The position numbers were made by a program, and so were the translations under genes. The notes beneath the pieces are model-generated. The model made no database searches and was not told where the DNA came from. It was given only the letters and a program-made list of their open reading frames with translations. Of a DNA stretch of 64,000 nucleotides, positions 46,680 through 58,130 are shown one piece after another. Every line of letters begins with the position of its first letter. The first letter of the stretch is position 1. Source of the stretch: Cordilura impudica (taxonomy: Eukaryota > Arthropoda > Insecta > Diptera > Scathophagidae); contig OY821519.1 of assembly GCA_963682025.1 (NCBI GenBank), positions 106,252,099 to 106,316,098 of the forward strand, in the 5' to 3' direction.

Positions 46680-46945
46680 TAAACTGGTTAATTTTTAATT
46701 TTTTATTTTTTCATTTTACATTTTTTATTTTTCATTTTTAATTTTTTATATTTAATTTTTCATTTTCATTTCGAATTTTTCATTATTTCCATTTTTCATT
46801 TTCATTTTTCATTTTCATTTTTCATTTTTCATTTTTCATTTTTCATTTTTAATTTTTCATTTCTCATTTTTCATTTTTCATTTTTCATTTTTCATTTTTC
46901 ATTTTTCATTTTCCATTTTTTAATTTTTCATTTTCATTTATCAAA
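46680..46945 (+). repeat. (CATTTTT)n simple-sequence block
   Basis: About 260 bp of imperfect catttttcatttttcatttt units with variants (catttttaattttt, cattttccattttt). The cleanest part is 46795-46915. Confidence 0.9.
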
Positions 46946-47152
46946 CCGTTTTTATAATGCCATTAGCTCCCTCATTTTATCTCCAAACACTTCCTAATGA
47001 AATCGTGCCTTTATTTTATCTTCAAATACTTTCTTATATTTCCACCAGTACAATCGTACCTCACACTGTTTTTGTCTTACTCTGTTTTTGTGATTGTATT
47101 GTGAAATAGATTTTTACCCTCTGAGCGTATAGATGTTTACAAATCAAAAATA

Positions 47153-47962
47153 AAACAAGTAAGAAATTATAGTCTGTCTAGACCGACTATACGATACCCT
47201 ATACCATGGTTTAAAGACCCTATCTCTTCGCTCCAACTAATTAGATATAGAAAATGAGCAGAAACCAAATTTGAGTGACATTGTTATTAATTTTTTTTGG
47301 CTGCAGATATAAAAAAGTTCATATCGGGTGCTATATTTATATGGGGACTAGGTCGAAAAATGGACCGATCCTGACCATATTTGGTGATGTCACTAACATT
47401 TTGAAAAAATATATACAAACTCAATTTGAGAAACATCTGTGCAATATTTTGTGTTTTTTGATAGATTTAAATGAAGATCGGGAAGCAGCTCTATATGGGC
47501 CCTATGACTAAGAATTGTCCTGAAGGGATTATTTTTGGACTGCTGATTAATGGGTCTAATAAACACATACAAACCCAATATGACGGAGATCTATATGACA
47601 ATTTGGATCTTATGGCAATGTACGTCGATTTCATATGGGTTATTTGTATGGGGGCTAGGTCTGAACATGGACCGATTCTCACCAATTTCAATAGCGTTCA
47701 TCCTATGGCCGATAGAAGCTTAAATGCCAAATTTCATCAAAATATATTCATATTTGCGACCTGTAGTTTGATTAACAGCTTTACATGGACGCACAGTCGA
47801 ACGGACGGACGGACGGACGGACGGACATCGCTAAAACGACTCAGTAAGTGATTCTGAGTCGATCGGTATAATAAAAGATGGGTCTAGGTCAAATATTTTT
47901 GGTAGTTACAAAAAGCAGCACTAAGTCATTATACCCAAATCACATAGTGGTATAGGGTATAA
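47153..47962 (+). mobile_element. INE copy 12, complete
   Basis: Full-length, about 810 bp, with 5' palindrome variant AGTCTGTCTAGACCGACT, a GGAC array of five units near 47805 and an intact 3' hairpin ending gtatagggtataa. Confidence 0.88.
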
Positions 47963-48014
47963 AAACAACAAAATCAACAAGCAAATAAAAATTTGTATAC
48001 ATCGCTGGTACATA

Positions 48015-48413
48015 TCGCACCTGTACCTCTAAAGTGTGTCAACTCAAAATTTACAAATTTTCAGTAGAGGCAAAAAACGGCTTTTTTTTAATATTTAAAT
48101 TTAAAAACAGTTGTTTCATTGTAAAGAACTGCGAACAATAAGTATACAACAGTAGTTGTTTTTGCGATTTTTTCAGTGATCATCAAAAATAACAAGTTTT
48201 TTGGGTGGAACTCAAAATATATCTTGTTAGTGGATTCTAAAGAAGCTACTTTTATAACACAAAAAGTGTTACAACTGTATTTTTTTGCGAAAGACTAGAA
48301 AAATCGATGTAAGTTCTTTACAGTGGATAGATATGAACACTGTGTATCGTTTTCTTGCAAAAAGTAAAAACTGAAAAATTTTGAGTTGACTCACTTTAGA
48401 GGTACAGGTGCGA
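48015..48413. mobile_element. 399-bp MITE, copy 2
   Basis: Second copy of the element at 2423-2835. Ends TCGCACCTGTACCTCTAA and its reverse complement, TA on both sides (48013-48014, 48414-48415). Shorter mainly because the internal T-run is shorter. The ends are closer to perfect inverted repeats than in copy 1. Confidence 0.87.
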
Positions 48414-48574
48414 TATCTCTATGCACGTATTCTATTCCGTGTAAACATTTTTCTTTATTTTTTTAATTTTTTATATGAAAGCTTATCAGAGTATTCCTAC
48501 AGTTACGCACTCCTTTCCTGCGCTTAACCATCGTAACGAAATAAAAACTGGGAATACTTTTGCAGAAAACTATT

Positions 48575-48995
48575 TTGATTTTGGCGATTTCTGATTTTGA
48601 CGATTTTTTTTTGCGATTTTTGATTTTGTCGAGTTTTTTATTCGTGATTTTTTGTTTTGGCGATTTTTGATTTTGCATTTTTGCGATTTTTTTATTCTAT
48701 TATTGATTTTGGCGATTTTTGATTTTAACGATTTTTAATTTTGGCGATTTTTGATTTTGGTGATCTTTGTTATTGCGATTTTTTTTGGCGGTTTTAGTTT
48801 TTTGCGATTTTTATTATTCGCGATTTTTGACTTTGACGAATTTTGATTTTGGCGATTTTTGATTTAAGCGATTTTCGTTATTCGCGATTTTCGGTTTCGA
48901 CGATTTTTGACTTTGGTAATTTATGTACTTATCAAAAGTTTCAAGACTATTACAGTATTCCATATATGTGACATTTAATATTCACTTTGCATGGG
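48575..48995 (+). repeat. (GCGATTTTTGATTTTG)n tract with a modular-repeat tail
   Basis: 48575-48920 is a long irregular array of gatttttgattttggc units. It is followed by 'ttcaagactattacagtattccatatatgtgacatttaatattcactttgcatggg', a piece of the 'gtatgggaggtgcc' family. The same pairing occurs at 40500-40700, so the array belongs to that family. Confidence 0.75.
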
Positions 48996-50327
48996 AAAAA
49001 AATCAAAGAAAAATTACAAGCGTACAAACATAAAAATTTCCATTTTTACGCGTCAGATAACATAGCCCTTTATTAAACATGTAACGGAGCGGAAACGTGT
49101 TCATGGGTAAAATAATATGGTCATCTTAATCATATTGCAAGAACAGTGTGTGTTTATTACAAGTGTATTTTGTTTTTATAACCATAGTCCTGAATCCATT
49201 ACGTTAAATAAAAGAAAAGTCATAAAACCTAATTGAAAAGTCATCAACATTTATGTTTTGTATATATAAATATATTGTATATATGTGGCTATATAATTTT
49301 TTATTTTTTTGCATCACAGAACTCACTTTAACTGACAAACATAATACCCAAAGGATTTGTTACCCACATACTCAACAACGTTTGCACTCGCAAACAGACA
49401 CAGTGTTTTCTAATACATATGAACATTTTTACGCTTATATGCTTCAATAAAGAAAGTAAAAATGAAGTGTATGCCTTTGGCACCAAATAAGTAAACAACC
49501 CATTGCCATCATCTTAATAACCAATGCATAAGTATACAATGTTGCTACCCAGCTATAAAATAAATGTATATTTTCATTTGAAAAGCTGTATTATTTCACA
49601 CAAACAACAAAGATGCGCTGATATTCCATTGATAGACAATGATGGTAACTTACGTTGGGTTACCTAATACTTTTATACACCAATATATGTTGAATGCGTC
49701 CTTTTATTCCTTTCAGACTCTTACTCGGTAAACACATCTTGTCTTTAAAAAATAAAAACAAAAACAAAATTCTATAGCTTAAAGAATGTAAAATTATTGA
49801 CACCAACATCAAATATACATACATATAATGACACCAACATCAAGCACACAAAACATACCTATAACAACATTTACAAATGTGAATAGCAGCTCATAAATAT
49901 TATTTCACTTTTTTCAAAATCATTAGTTTATGTACATAAAATACGGTTCATGCAAAATTTATACTCTTATAATGTGGTCGATTAAAAAAGACAAGCAATT
50001 TAATTTGAAATTATTTTGTTGTTTTTAAATTTTGGAGTATTTATTTACTGTAGTATTGTTGAAAGCTACCCCATCAATATAGATTTATTTTTAAAGAACC
50101 TCTCTATTTTAATTTTTTTCAACTTACAGACCAAAAGTGCTTTCCCGCTTTATGAATTTCTTATGTTAATAAATTCAGGTGAGTTCGTGTATAAAAAAAC
50201 CGGACGTGCGGAATATTTAAGAAATTTTAAACACCATAACAACAATAAACTTAGTCAAACATCAGATATACTTAAAAAAAGTTATTCCAATAATTAGAAT
50301 CAACCAAATAAACAATTTTTCTGCAAT
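48996..50327. other. AT-rich stretch, no gene seen
   Basis: 1.3 kb with short open frames but no domain. 'gacaccaacatcaa' occurs twice near 49798 and 49830. Confidence 0.4.
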
Positions 50328-50329
50328 TA

Positions 50330-51619
50330 ACGTATGCGGAATGAAATATGGACAGATTTCCAACCATTATTGCATATACAAAACAAAATATGAAAAAAGC
50401 AACGGTAATATTCCCGCAATTATTTATTTAGAGATCAGATCAATAAACTAAAATTAGTAGTAACAAATTTATTGAACGGGAAAGAACGTCGAAAGTTAAT
50501 TTTTCAATTTTGTGAAAATAATTCACATATGACCAAACTGAAATATTTCGTCATTTTTTGCATTGCAATTCAAAAAAAGCTTTATTTACAAAACAATAAA
50601 GGCTTTCGAGAGTGTAAAATCGTTTGACAGAAAACGCGGTTCCGGTAAAAAATGCGCTTTACAGAGCAGCCAAACTAGGGCTAAATTGAAGACAGAAATT
50701 GTGGGACGTACAGCAACATCTTATCGTGAGTTAGCAAAGAAATATAATGTCAGCGATAAAACAATAAAAAAAATATATAGCAGATATGGACGTGGTAAAA
50801 TGTACAAAAAAAACCCGTTCCAACTGTCTCAGATAAACAGTCACTAGCTATTAACCATCGACTACGAGATTTGTCCCAAACATTTTTTTCTGCAGACTCA
50901 CCATACATTTGCATCATGGATGATGAGACTTATTTTACAGTGTGAGGGGCATGAATGGACACCAAAATATTATTTTAAGTTTCCTAATACTAGGCCACCT
51001 GATAATGTAACCAATATTAAAAAAAAAACAAAGTTACCAAAAAAAGTTTTATTGTGGCTGGCGGTAAGTGAATATGGAATCAGCGAACCGGTGTTCATAA
51101 AATCAGGCTTGGCTGTCAACGCTAAAGTTTATATTGACAAATGTCTTCCTGTACTTTAAAAATTTATCGATAAGTATTATAAGAATGACAAAACCATATT
51201 TTGGCCGAACTTGACGTCGTCGCATTACGCAAGAGCTACACAGTCTGCTTTGGAAAATTTAAATATAGAATTTGTACCTAAGGAGCAAAACCCCCCAAAC
51301 GTCCCACAACTGAGGCCAATCGAAACTTTTTGGGCTAATTTGAAAAGAAATGTATACGGAAAGGGATACAAACCAAAAAACCTGGACTGCCTTATAAATA
51401 AGATTAAAAGAGAGCTGCTGAATATGAATAAACAGGGCATTCAGGAGGAGGTAAAGTGCGTCGAAATATTAGGAAAGCCCATCGCTGTGGTTATGATTTT
51501 TTTTTGTAATATAAGTTGAATTTATGTATTTTAACATATATTAGTTGTAAGTATTTAATTCTTCAATAAAAGTTTTTATTACTGTTAATGAGTCAGTCCA
51601 TATTTCATTCCGCATACGT
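50330..51619 (+). mobile_element. DD37E (ITmD37E-type) transposon, complete with TIRs
   Basis: Inverted ends of 24 bp begin ACGTATGCGGAATGAAATAT on both sides without mismatch. TA duplication at 50328-50329 and 51620-51621. Length 1290 bp, normal for the group. One broken transposase inside. Identical ends suggest a fairly recent insertion, although the gene has decayed. Confidence 0.9.
50540..51519 (+). pseudogene. DD37E transposase, broken
   Basis: 50563-50847: helix-turn-helix DNA-binding region (SFIYKTIKAF.., KRGSGKK, TSYRELAKKYNVSDKTIKKI). After a frameshift near 50820: SPYICIMDDETYFTV, with the first Asp at about 50919-50924, then a TGA. 50920-51159: LPKKVLLWLAVSEYGISEPV. A stop, then 51211-51519 with FWPNLTSSHYA, where Asn (51208-51210) replaces the second catalytic Asp, and VPQLRPIETFW with the Glu at 51322. 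The 37 residues between them give DD37E. At least three breaks plus the Asp-to-Asn change; inactive. No natural ATG start is clear. Confidence 0.85.
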
Positions 51620-51621
51620 TA

Positions 51622-52534
51622 ATATTTGGCATTTGCACTAATTCCTGCCAAACAAAGCCTTTTTTTTGATTTGATGGAATGGGCAGCGAATGAGAACTGG
51701 TTTTTATAGTGATCAATATTGGTTAATTCTATGATGTTATAAATAGGCTATACTGCTAATTTAGGCTATACTGCACTAAAATTCACGCAGAAGACGTAGA
51801 ACTTTTATAAATCCTAAACTAAAATTGAAGCAATGAGTTTGTATGGTATATGTATTTACAATTGAAAATTTAAATACTGATTTTTCAGGCTTAGCATCTA
51901 ACGTATGAACTTTTAACATGCTAAATTAACAGCAAACTTATGCGTATAACATTTGAAGCCTTGAAACGTTATTTTAGTGACTCCTTAGTATTTCTTTAAA
52001 ACAACTAAATATTTAAATATTACAAGAAAGAAACACCGAAACACACCATTTAGCTCAGATGTACTTTGCACTGTTTTTTCAAATCATTTAATAAAGAATC
52101 GGCGAAAAACTGAAAATTTTTAAAGGCTGAATGAAAGCTTAAATTTCGTACTAAGGGGGTTAAAAGGGTACAAAAATGGACGTTATTTCGCCACACATAT
52201 AATTTCTATTTTTCAGATCAAAAATCTATATATGTAGGTTCCTGTTTAATTTATATTTCAATAACACTAGCCAACTAGGTTTTGGACTGGAGCAACCAAA
52301 TATCTTTTCTTGAGTAATTTGGTGGGCTGAATTTGAATCTGTAATTGATTTTTCTCTACCAGGTCAGGTTTTCTAGATATAAAAAAAATGTTTTTTTTCG
52401 TTTTTTACATAAAAAGTCATTAGTTTATTTAAAAATCAATGAATTTTCAAAAGTGAATGGCGTTATTTGAACGTGTTTGTATTTTGTTGGATCGATTTCA
52501 CATATTAGAGTCCAGCAATTGTCTCCCAGCAAGC
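51622..52534. other. 3' flank of the unnamed-family locus
   Basis: AT-rich and non-coding by eye; probably includes the 3' UTR of the minus-strand gene that ends at 52535. No copy of the CACTGTGG terminal repeat was found here. Confidence 0.4.
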
Positions 52535-54637
52535 TTATATTCTAAATCTTGCAATTTTTATTAAATCTTGGTTAGCATGCTCCCCTTGTTGGTCGCTCAC
52601 CGCACCTAGGTTTTGTGGAAAAAATATAAATGCGAATGAAGAAAACGCATTTTGAGTGACATCGGTGTACCTAATTCGTGATAATTTTTCAATAATTCAG
52701 CAACAATTTGCGTGTAGTTTTCACTCTTATTGTTTCCAAGAAAACTGTCCACGATGCTCTTGAAAGATTTACAGGCTGCATATTCTGTATCCAATAAACA
52801 TTGTGAAAAATTGTCATCATTCAATAGCTTCCTGATCTGAGGGCCAACTAATATGCCTTCCTTGAATTTAGCATGTGAAATTTTAGGAAAAACAACTAAC
52901 AAATATTTAAATGCTGTACCATCTTTGGCCAGAGCCTTGATAAATTTCTTAAAAAGGCCCCATTTGGAAATTAATGGTTTATTTGAAATGATTTGTTTTC
53001 CTGATGAATGCTCAGTTCTTTTTGGCCACTCTGTTCTGACGTAATGATGACATGTAACGCAACTATTCCATTGACAAAGGAAACAACAATATTTTGTGAA
53101 ACCTCCTTGCATATCTGTCAACAAACCAATGACCTGTAATAGATTAATTTACAGTTATTTACGGTGGTCTATACTATATATTGTGACGGTGATCAGTTTT
53201 GCTCTTCACTGTAGCCAAAGAATTTCTGGTACAAGCAGAAATAAGAAAGAAAAAAAAAAATAACCTTGATCTTGAAATTATTTTCAAGTTCATGTATATA
53301 CATGTAAACAACACCTTATATGGTAATATGTTGATTGAAATTTTTTTTTTGTTCTATTTTTGGCAAACTGATTTATGGCGCGAGTTTTTTTTACAGTCTC
53401 TTCATTGTTTTGTATTAAATCATGATTATTCATGTATGTATGGGTCAACTACAACTTGCAATCCTTCTCGTTCTCCCACTTGGTTTTCAGCTATTGGTAT
53501 TAGCTTACCCCTTCGTTCACTCAGTAATCCCACTTACTCTCTCTCCTTTTAATATGAGTTGGTATTTTTTTTACGAAAAGAGTGAGATTATGAACGAATG
53601 TCTGTATATCTATGCGTATTATGGATAACGAGATAAAATGTTCCATAATGATATACATAGGCTATTCAATGAGTGGTTGAGCGTAGTTAATACAAAACAG
53701 GTTTTAGCTTAAGATGAATGAATGAGTGAAGATAGGTATAATGTTAAGATAAGGATTTTGATTTGAGGAGTTGAAATGTGACCATGAAAGAAAAAAGGTT
53801 GAGGAAAAACCTCTTAAAATTTGAATTAAAATGTAGTTTAAGACATTAAAATTAAGTGAAGCGTGCAAATAAGTTTAAAGTATAAAAATTAAAAAAAAAT
53901 TAAAAAAATTAAAATTTAAGAAAGAAAGATTAAAAGTTTAGAAATAAAAACAAATAAAAATTAAATAAACTTTAAGAAAAAAAAAACTAGATTTTATTGA
54001 CTTGTGAATAAATAAAAATTTTGTGTTAATTAATAGTATTGCTGTTTATGCTAAAGAAAGCGTTCTGAGCAAAAATTTTAAGTTAATTTAAATTTAAAAA
54101 AAAAGAACTTAAATAATGTTAAGAAAAGAAGAGAATGTTTAAAAAAAATTTATAAATAAAAAAATAAATAAAAAAATTAAACATTTTTGGCGGTCAAAGT
54201 GAAAGAAAAAAAATTAATTCAAACTAAAAACAAATTACTAGTTTTACAAGAAATAACTTTGCATAGTATATGAAAAAATTTAATTACCATTTTAAATATT
54301 TCTTTTTCAAACAAAATATAATAAAACAAATATACTAACAGTTGTTGTTCGGTTTTTATTAATTATATTTTTTTAATATTTGCGTGAAAAATATTTAAAC
54401 AACCACCAGCTACTCAGAATATTAAATCTATTAAATAAACAATTCATAAGAAAACTAAAAACTCACACGTAGAAAAAAATTACAACTATTCATAAGTTTA
54501 TGTTAAATTATCGTCAATAACTATAAAATAATATCATCATTAAAATTATTTTGTTAAATCTGCAATTGATGCTCATCTTTATTAATACGAAGAATTCATC
54601 GTAAAATTTCAATTGAATAAAAAAAAAACTTAACTAT

Positions 54638-54748
54638 GGCCAACTTTTTCCAATGGCATATTGCGAGACACAACCACGGCGTCCGGCGGCAGCAGCTTCA
54701 TCGGTACCTCATCGGGATGCAACACCAACGATAAGGCGGTAATTTTTC
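54638..54748 (+). other. Isolated GC-rich exon-like island
   Basis: About 110 bp of ordinary base composition in a 1.5-kb low-complexity AT region: starts near 'ctatggccaactttttcc' and ends 'gataaggcg|gtaatttt', which looks like a splice donor. Two plus frames are open through it (for example ILRDTTTASGGSSFIGTSSG). I could not find a good acceptor upstream. It could be a host micro-exon, or chance. Confidence 0.35.
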
Positions 54749-55494
54749 TTTTAATACCCATAATTTTCCAAATAAAATGTTTGTAACAAATAAAATTTTG
54801 CTTAATTTAAACATTTTCTTATATTTAAAATTAAGACGTTATCCTACAATACATATTTCCTAGAGTTAAAAAAATTTTTCCTAATTAATAAATATTTTCT
54901 AGATTTAAAATATTGCTAAAATAAAAAGTTAAAACTTATCGTAATATATAAATATATGAACATGAGCTAAATTTCCTAATTATAAAATTTGTATACAACT
55001 ATGTTAAACGGCAAATCTCCTACAATCATAATTTTACCATGAACTTAAACTATAATAATCTACTTTTTCTTTTGTTGCTAGTAATTAAATGATTTCCAAA
55101 AATTAAATTTTTAAAAATTAAAATTGTGCAAAAATTAAAATTGAGCTAAAATTAAAAATTATAATAAGAAATATAATTTAACTAAAAATTAAAATTTTGT
55201 TAAAAATGAAAATTTTGCTAAAATTTTCCTAAAACAAAATTTTGCTAAAATTTAAAAATTCTCCTAAAACTAAAATTAAGCTAAATTTAAAAAATTTTCC
55301 TAAAATTAAAATTTCCCTAAAATTAAAATTTTGCTAAGCGTAAAATTTTGCTAAAAATAATAATTGGCAAAAAAAAAAAAAAATTAAATGTTACGAAAAG
55401 AATTTAAAATTATAACCTTAAAAATGAAGGTTAAATAAACTTGGTTAAACCCAATGTAGAAACCTAACCAAACCAAACTTTTTTTATTGCAGTG

Positions 55495-55790
55495 GGTTAC
55501 CTCCAATTAAGATGGAATATCAGGTAACATGGTAGGGAGGGCAAAAAGGGGATTAACAGCTAGTCCCCACCGGAAAGTAAGTATGCCATCCATCCATCTT
55601 TTAGATTCCGTTTTGACAGTGTTTTTTTTTAAATCGCACAAGAGCATCTGTAGTGCGGTTTCCCTGGGCCTGAGAAAGACCCCACCCATCCGGCGAGCTA
55701 GGCCCCTTCGCAATCACGTGCGACCAGCAAAGGCTCAGGGAAACAGGAAGCGGAAGTTCCACCACCGCCGCACCATTACAATATACCAAG
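55495..55790. other. GC-rich island of unknown origin
   Basis: Sharp change to GC-rich sequence (cgccgcaccattac, cccacccatccggcgagc, ctagtccccaccggaaag). On the minus strand it ends 'gttacctgatattccatc', 'ttggaggtaacccactgcaataaaaaaag'. This looks like the 3' end of some retroelement or an inserted gene fragment. No domain recognised. Confidence 0.35.
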
Positions 55791-56876
55791 ATATTTAAAT
55801 CACACACCTTAAGGTCACCACAGATCATCCATTTATGACCGTTGTATTTTAATAATGTCATAATTTCAGTCGTCGATTCGTAATTTTCCTTTGTATTAAT
55901 GGCATGAGCAATTAGTATGGATGGTTTTTTATTCCCATTATGCAAAATAAGAGCCTTTAAAATGTACTTAGATCCATCAGTAAATAATCTCCATTCAGTT
56001 TTCTCATATGGCTGGTTCATTTTTTGAGATACACCATCAACATCAGAGTGTTTCTTTTCAAAATATGCAGCCTATTCCAAGCTTCTATCTCTTTAGATTG
56101 TTACTTTTGTCCCAACTGCAAGATGTTTTCACTGCTGCATGCGTGGAACTAGTAATTCTGCATCTTGCTTCGTTAAATGTAAATCCCGAATTAGATCATT
56201 CAGCTCAAATGGCGTTCATCTTCAGCCTCATACAAACTACCACTGTTGGTGAAAAGTTTTTCGGACTTACTGCTCATAGCACTGGGAATGACTGGTAATG
56301 GATCATTTGGTGGACATTGAACTGGTTTCGACACCGATGGGACATTCGCGTAAGTAATATTTTTTCGATTTTTCATATTGAATCCAGCAACTTTTGATAA
56401 ACAGAAATAACAATCGGTTTGGTGGTTACTTGACCCTCTCCAATGTGCTGGAATTGAAATATCGAAATAGATCTTCTTGCCATTCAACCACTTGTATAAA
56501 GCAGTTCTGCAACTATTGCAAAATAAAGGAAATATGCATATTTTAATGATTCTGATATTGCATATCCTCTTCACCACAGACAAATCAACAATTGCTTGAA
56601 TTAGTAATACACGATCTCCCGATAGGCTTAAACGCTACTACTATGAAGATTTAAAATGAATTTGGGCGTCTGTGAAATTTATAATTGTGAAATTGCAGTG
56701 TCAATATTGACTGTTTTACAGTATTGCCAGAATGCGATAAAAAATTAGCAAGACGTGATAGCTCAGTTCTTATGCCAGATTCGAATTCAGATTAGTTAAA
56801 AAACATGCTTCGTTCCTGCAGTTAAATTTGTAGACCAGTGTAATTTATGTATACGCAACCATTCTGTCACGGGTCA

Positions 56877-56927
56877 CTGTAGGCAAATATAAAAAATAAA
56901 TCAAAAACTGAATGGGAAAAAACTTAC
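56877..56927 (-). other. Possible 51-bp intron upstream of the unnamed-family gene
   Basis: On the minus strand, a consensus donor AAG|GTAAGT at 56928/56927 and a pyrimidine-rich acceptor tttgcctacag at 56877 bound a 51-bp AT-rich segment, the size of fly mini-introns. It would fall in the 5' UTR or an early exon. The coding link to 56524 is unclear. Confidence 0.4.
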
Positions 56928-57314
56928 CTTAATAGAAAATTTTCGTGATGGTAGTCAGATGATAGTTACGTCCTCAGACCTACCTAGCAAAAAGAATTTT
57001 TCGCCAAAACGTTGGTTAATTGAGGTCTGACTTTGGAAATACTTAACTTATAACTTCTAAGGTAATATGCTATGCTAATAATTTGTACAGGTGATAATTC
57101 TTATTAGTAGGCTGGTATTCTCCAGAAGTGGTGTATCTAGTTTTGTAGAAATTATGCGGCAGAGCAAAAATATATAAAAACATTGATGTGTCATAACATA
57201 ATTTTATTGGACAAAATGGATTTGAGGACCTCGCAGCGGCCTCCAAAGAATCCTCAAAAACCTTGATTGCTATAAAATTCCTATTCCTCTTTAAGACTTC
57301 CAAAAATAAAATAA

Positions 57315-57978
57315 AACAAGTTAGAATGTTTTAATCAGTCTGGACGAATAAATGATACCCTACGGAAAGGTCTAACTGATTGGTTAAAGAATATGAGCGT
57401 AAACCAAATTTGGCGATCTTATTAATTTTTTTTACCAACAGATATGAAAATGTCGTATGAGATGCTACTCTTTAAAGGGCCTTAGGACAATTATTCACCA
57501 TATTTGGTAAAGTCACTTATATTTTTGCAAAAATATATACAAGCAGAGATCGGGAAGCAGCTTTAAACTTATGTGGGCTACGACTCAGAAATATCCTACA
57601 GGGTGTATTTTTTGACTACTTATTAAAGGATGTAAAAAACACACACAAACCCAATGTGAACGAGATCTGTATGATAATTTGTATCTTATGAATATTAAAG
57701 TTGATCTCATAGGGAACCTTTGCATAGGGACTAGGTCCGAACATGCATGGCTTTTCACCAATTTTAATAGTGTTCGCACTATAGACGATAGAAAATTATA
57801 TATTAAATTTCAATAAGATATATCTATATTTGCGACAGACAGACGGATCGACGTTGCTAAATCGGCTCAGAAAGTTATTCTCAGATAATCTGTGTAATAA
57901 AAGATGGGTATACGTCAAATATTTTTGGTAGTTACAACTATCAGTACAGAGTCATTATACCCTAGTATAGGTATATAA
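57315..57978 (+). mobile_element. INE copy 13, degraded, nearly full-length
   Basis: Both ends are recognisable (acaagttagaatgttttaatcagtctggac and cctagtataggtatataaac), but the body is divergent and the array is reduced to 'gacagacagacggatcgac'. One of the oldest full-length copies. Confidence 0.75.
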
Positions 57979-58014
57979 ACTGTTTTGGTTAGACGCCGAG
58001 GCGCACACGTATGT

Positions 58015-58130
58015 ATAGCCATGAAAAAATTGTATGAATTTTGCCATGAATGGGTACCTCATCAAGTGTTTACTTTGGATCTAGCCCCAGCGAATGTTTT
58101 CTACTTCGATGAGACTATGTTGAGAAATAT
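58015..58130 (+). pseudogene. Mariner transposase scrap
   Basis: One frame gives MKKLYEFCHEWVPHQVFTLDLAPANVFYFD, which parallels the mariner block MEKLNELRYELLPHPPYSPDLAPSD.. that holds the third catalytic Asp (here Asn). No other part is visible. Confidence 0.45.

Larger units (their letters stand above)
53134..55807 (-). other. 2.67-kb intron of the unnamed-family gene
   Basis: On the minus strand, donor AAG|GTGTGTG at 55808/55807 and acceptor ctattacag|GTC at 53134/53133 join ICGDLK to VIGLLTD exactly as in the family, in phase 0. The intron is very AT-rich, with a long stretch of aaaattaaaattttgct-type low-complexity repeat (53880-54240, 55080-55390). Two GC-rich islands lie inside, at 54640-54745 and 55500-55790. 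Confidence 0.75.
52535..56583 (-). pseudogene. Unnamed-family gene, candidate DDE transposase (copy 2), with intron
   Basis: Exon 56525-55808: FCNSCRTALYKWLNGKK, then NHQTDCYFCLSKVAGF, 'DLHLTKQDAELLVPRM', EWRLFTDGSK, LILHNGNKKPSILIAHA and WMICGDLK. A phase-0 GT-AG intron (55807-53134) follows. Exon 53133-52535: VIGLLTDMQGGFTK, YCCFLCQWNS, KFIKALAKDG, FPKISHAKFKEG, GPQIRKLL, FLGNNKSENY and SLKMRFLHSHL; after a one-base shift in a T-run near 52622, NLGAVSDQQGEHANQ, stop at 52535. Candidate acids: Asp 55976-55978, Asp 55814-55816, Glu 52580-52582. Breaks: a shift and three stops in 56040-56205, and the late shift. Either a decayed transposon gene or a domesticated relative. Confidence 0.75.

Noticed and set aside
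46680..46945. Origin or matrix-attachment region
   Set aside because: A (CATTTTT)n block alone does not support such a function.
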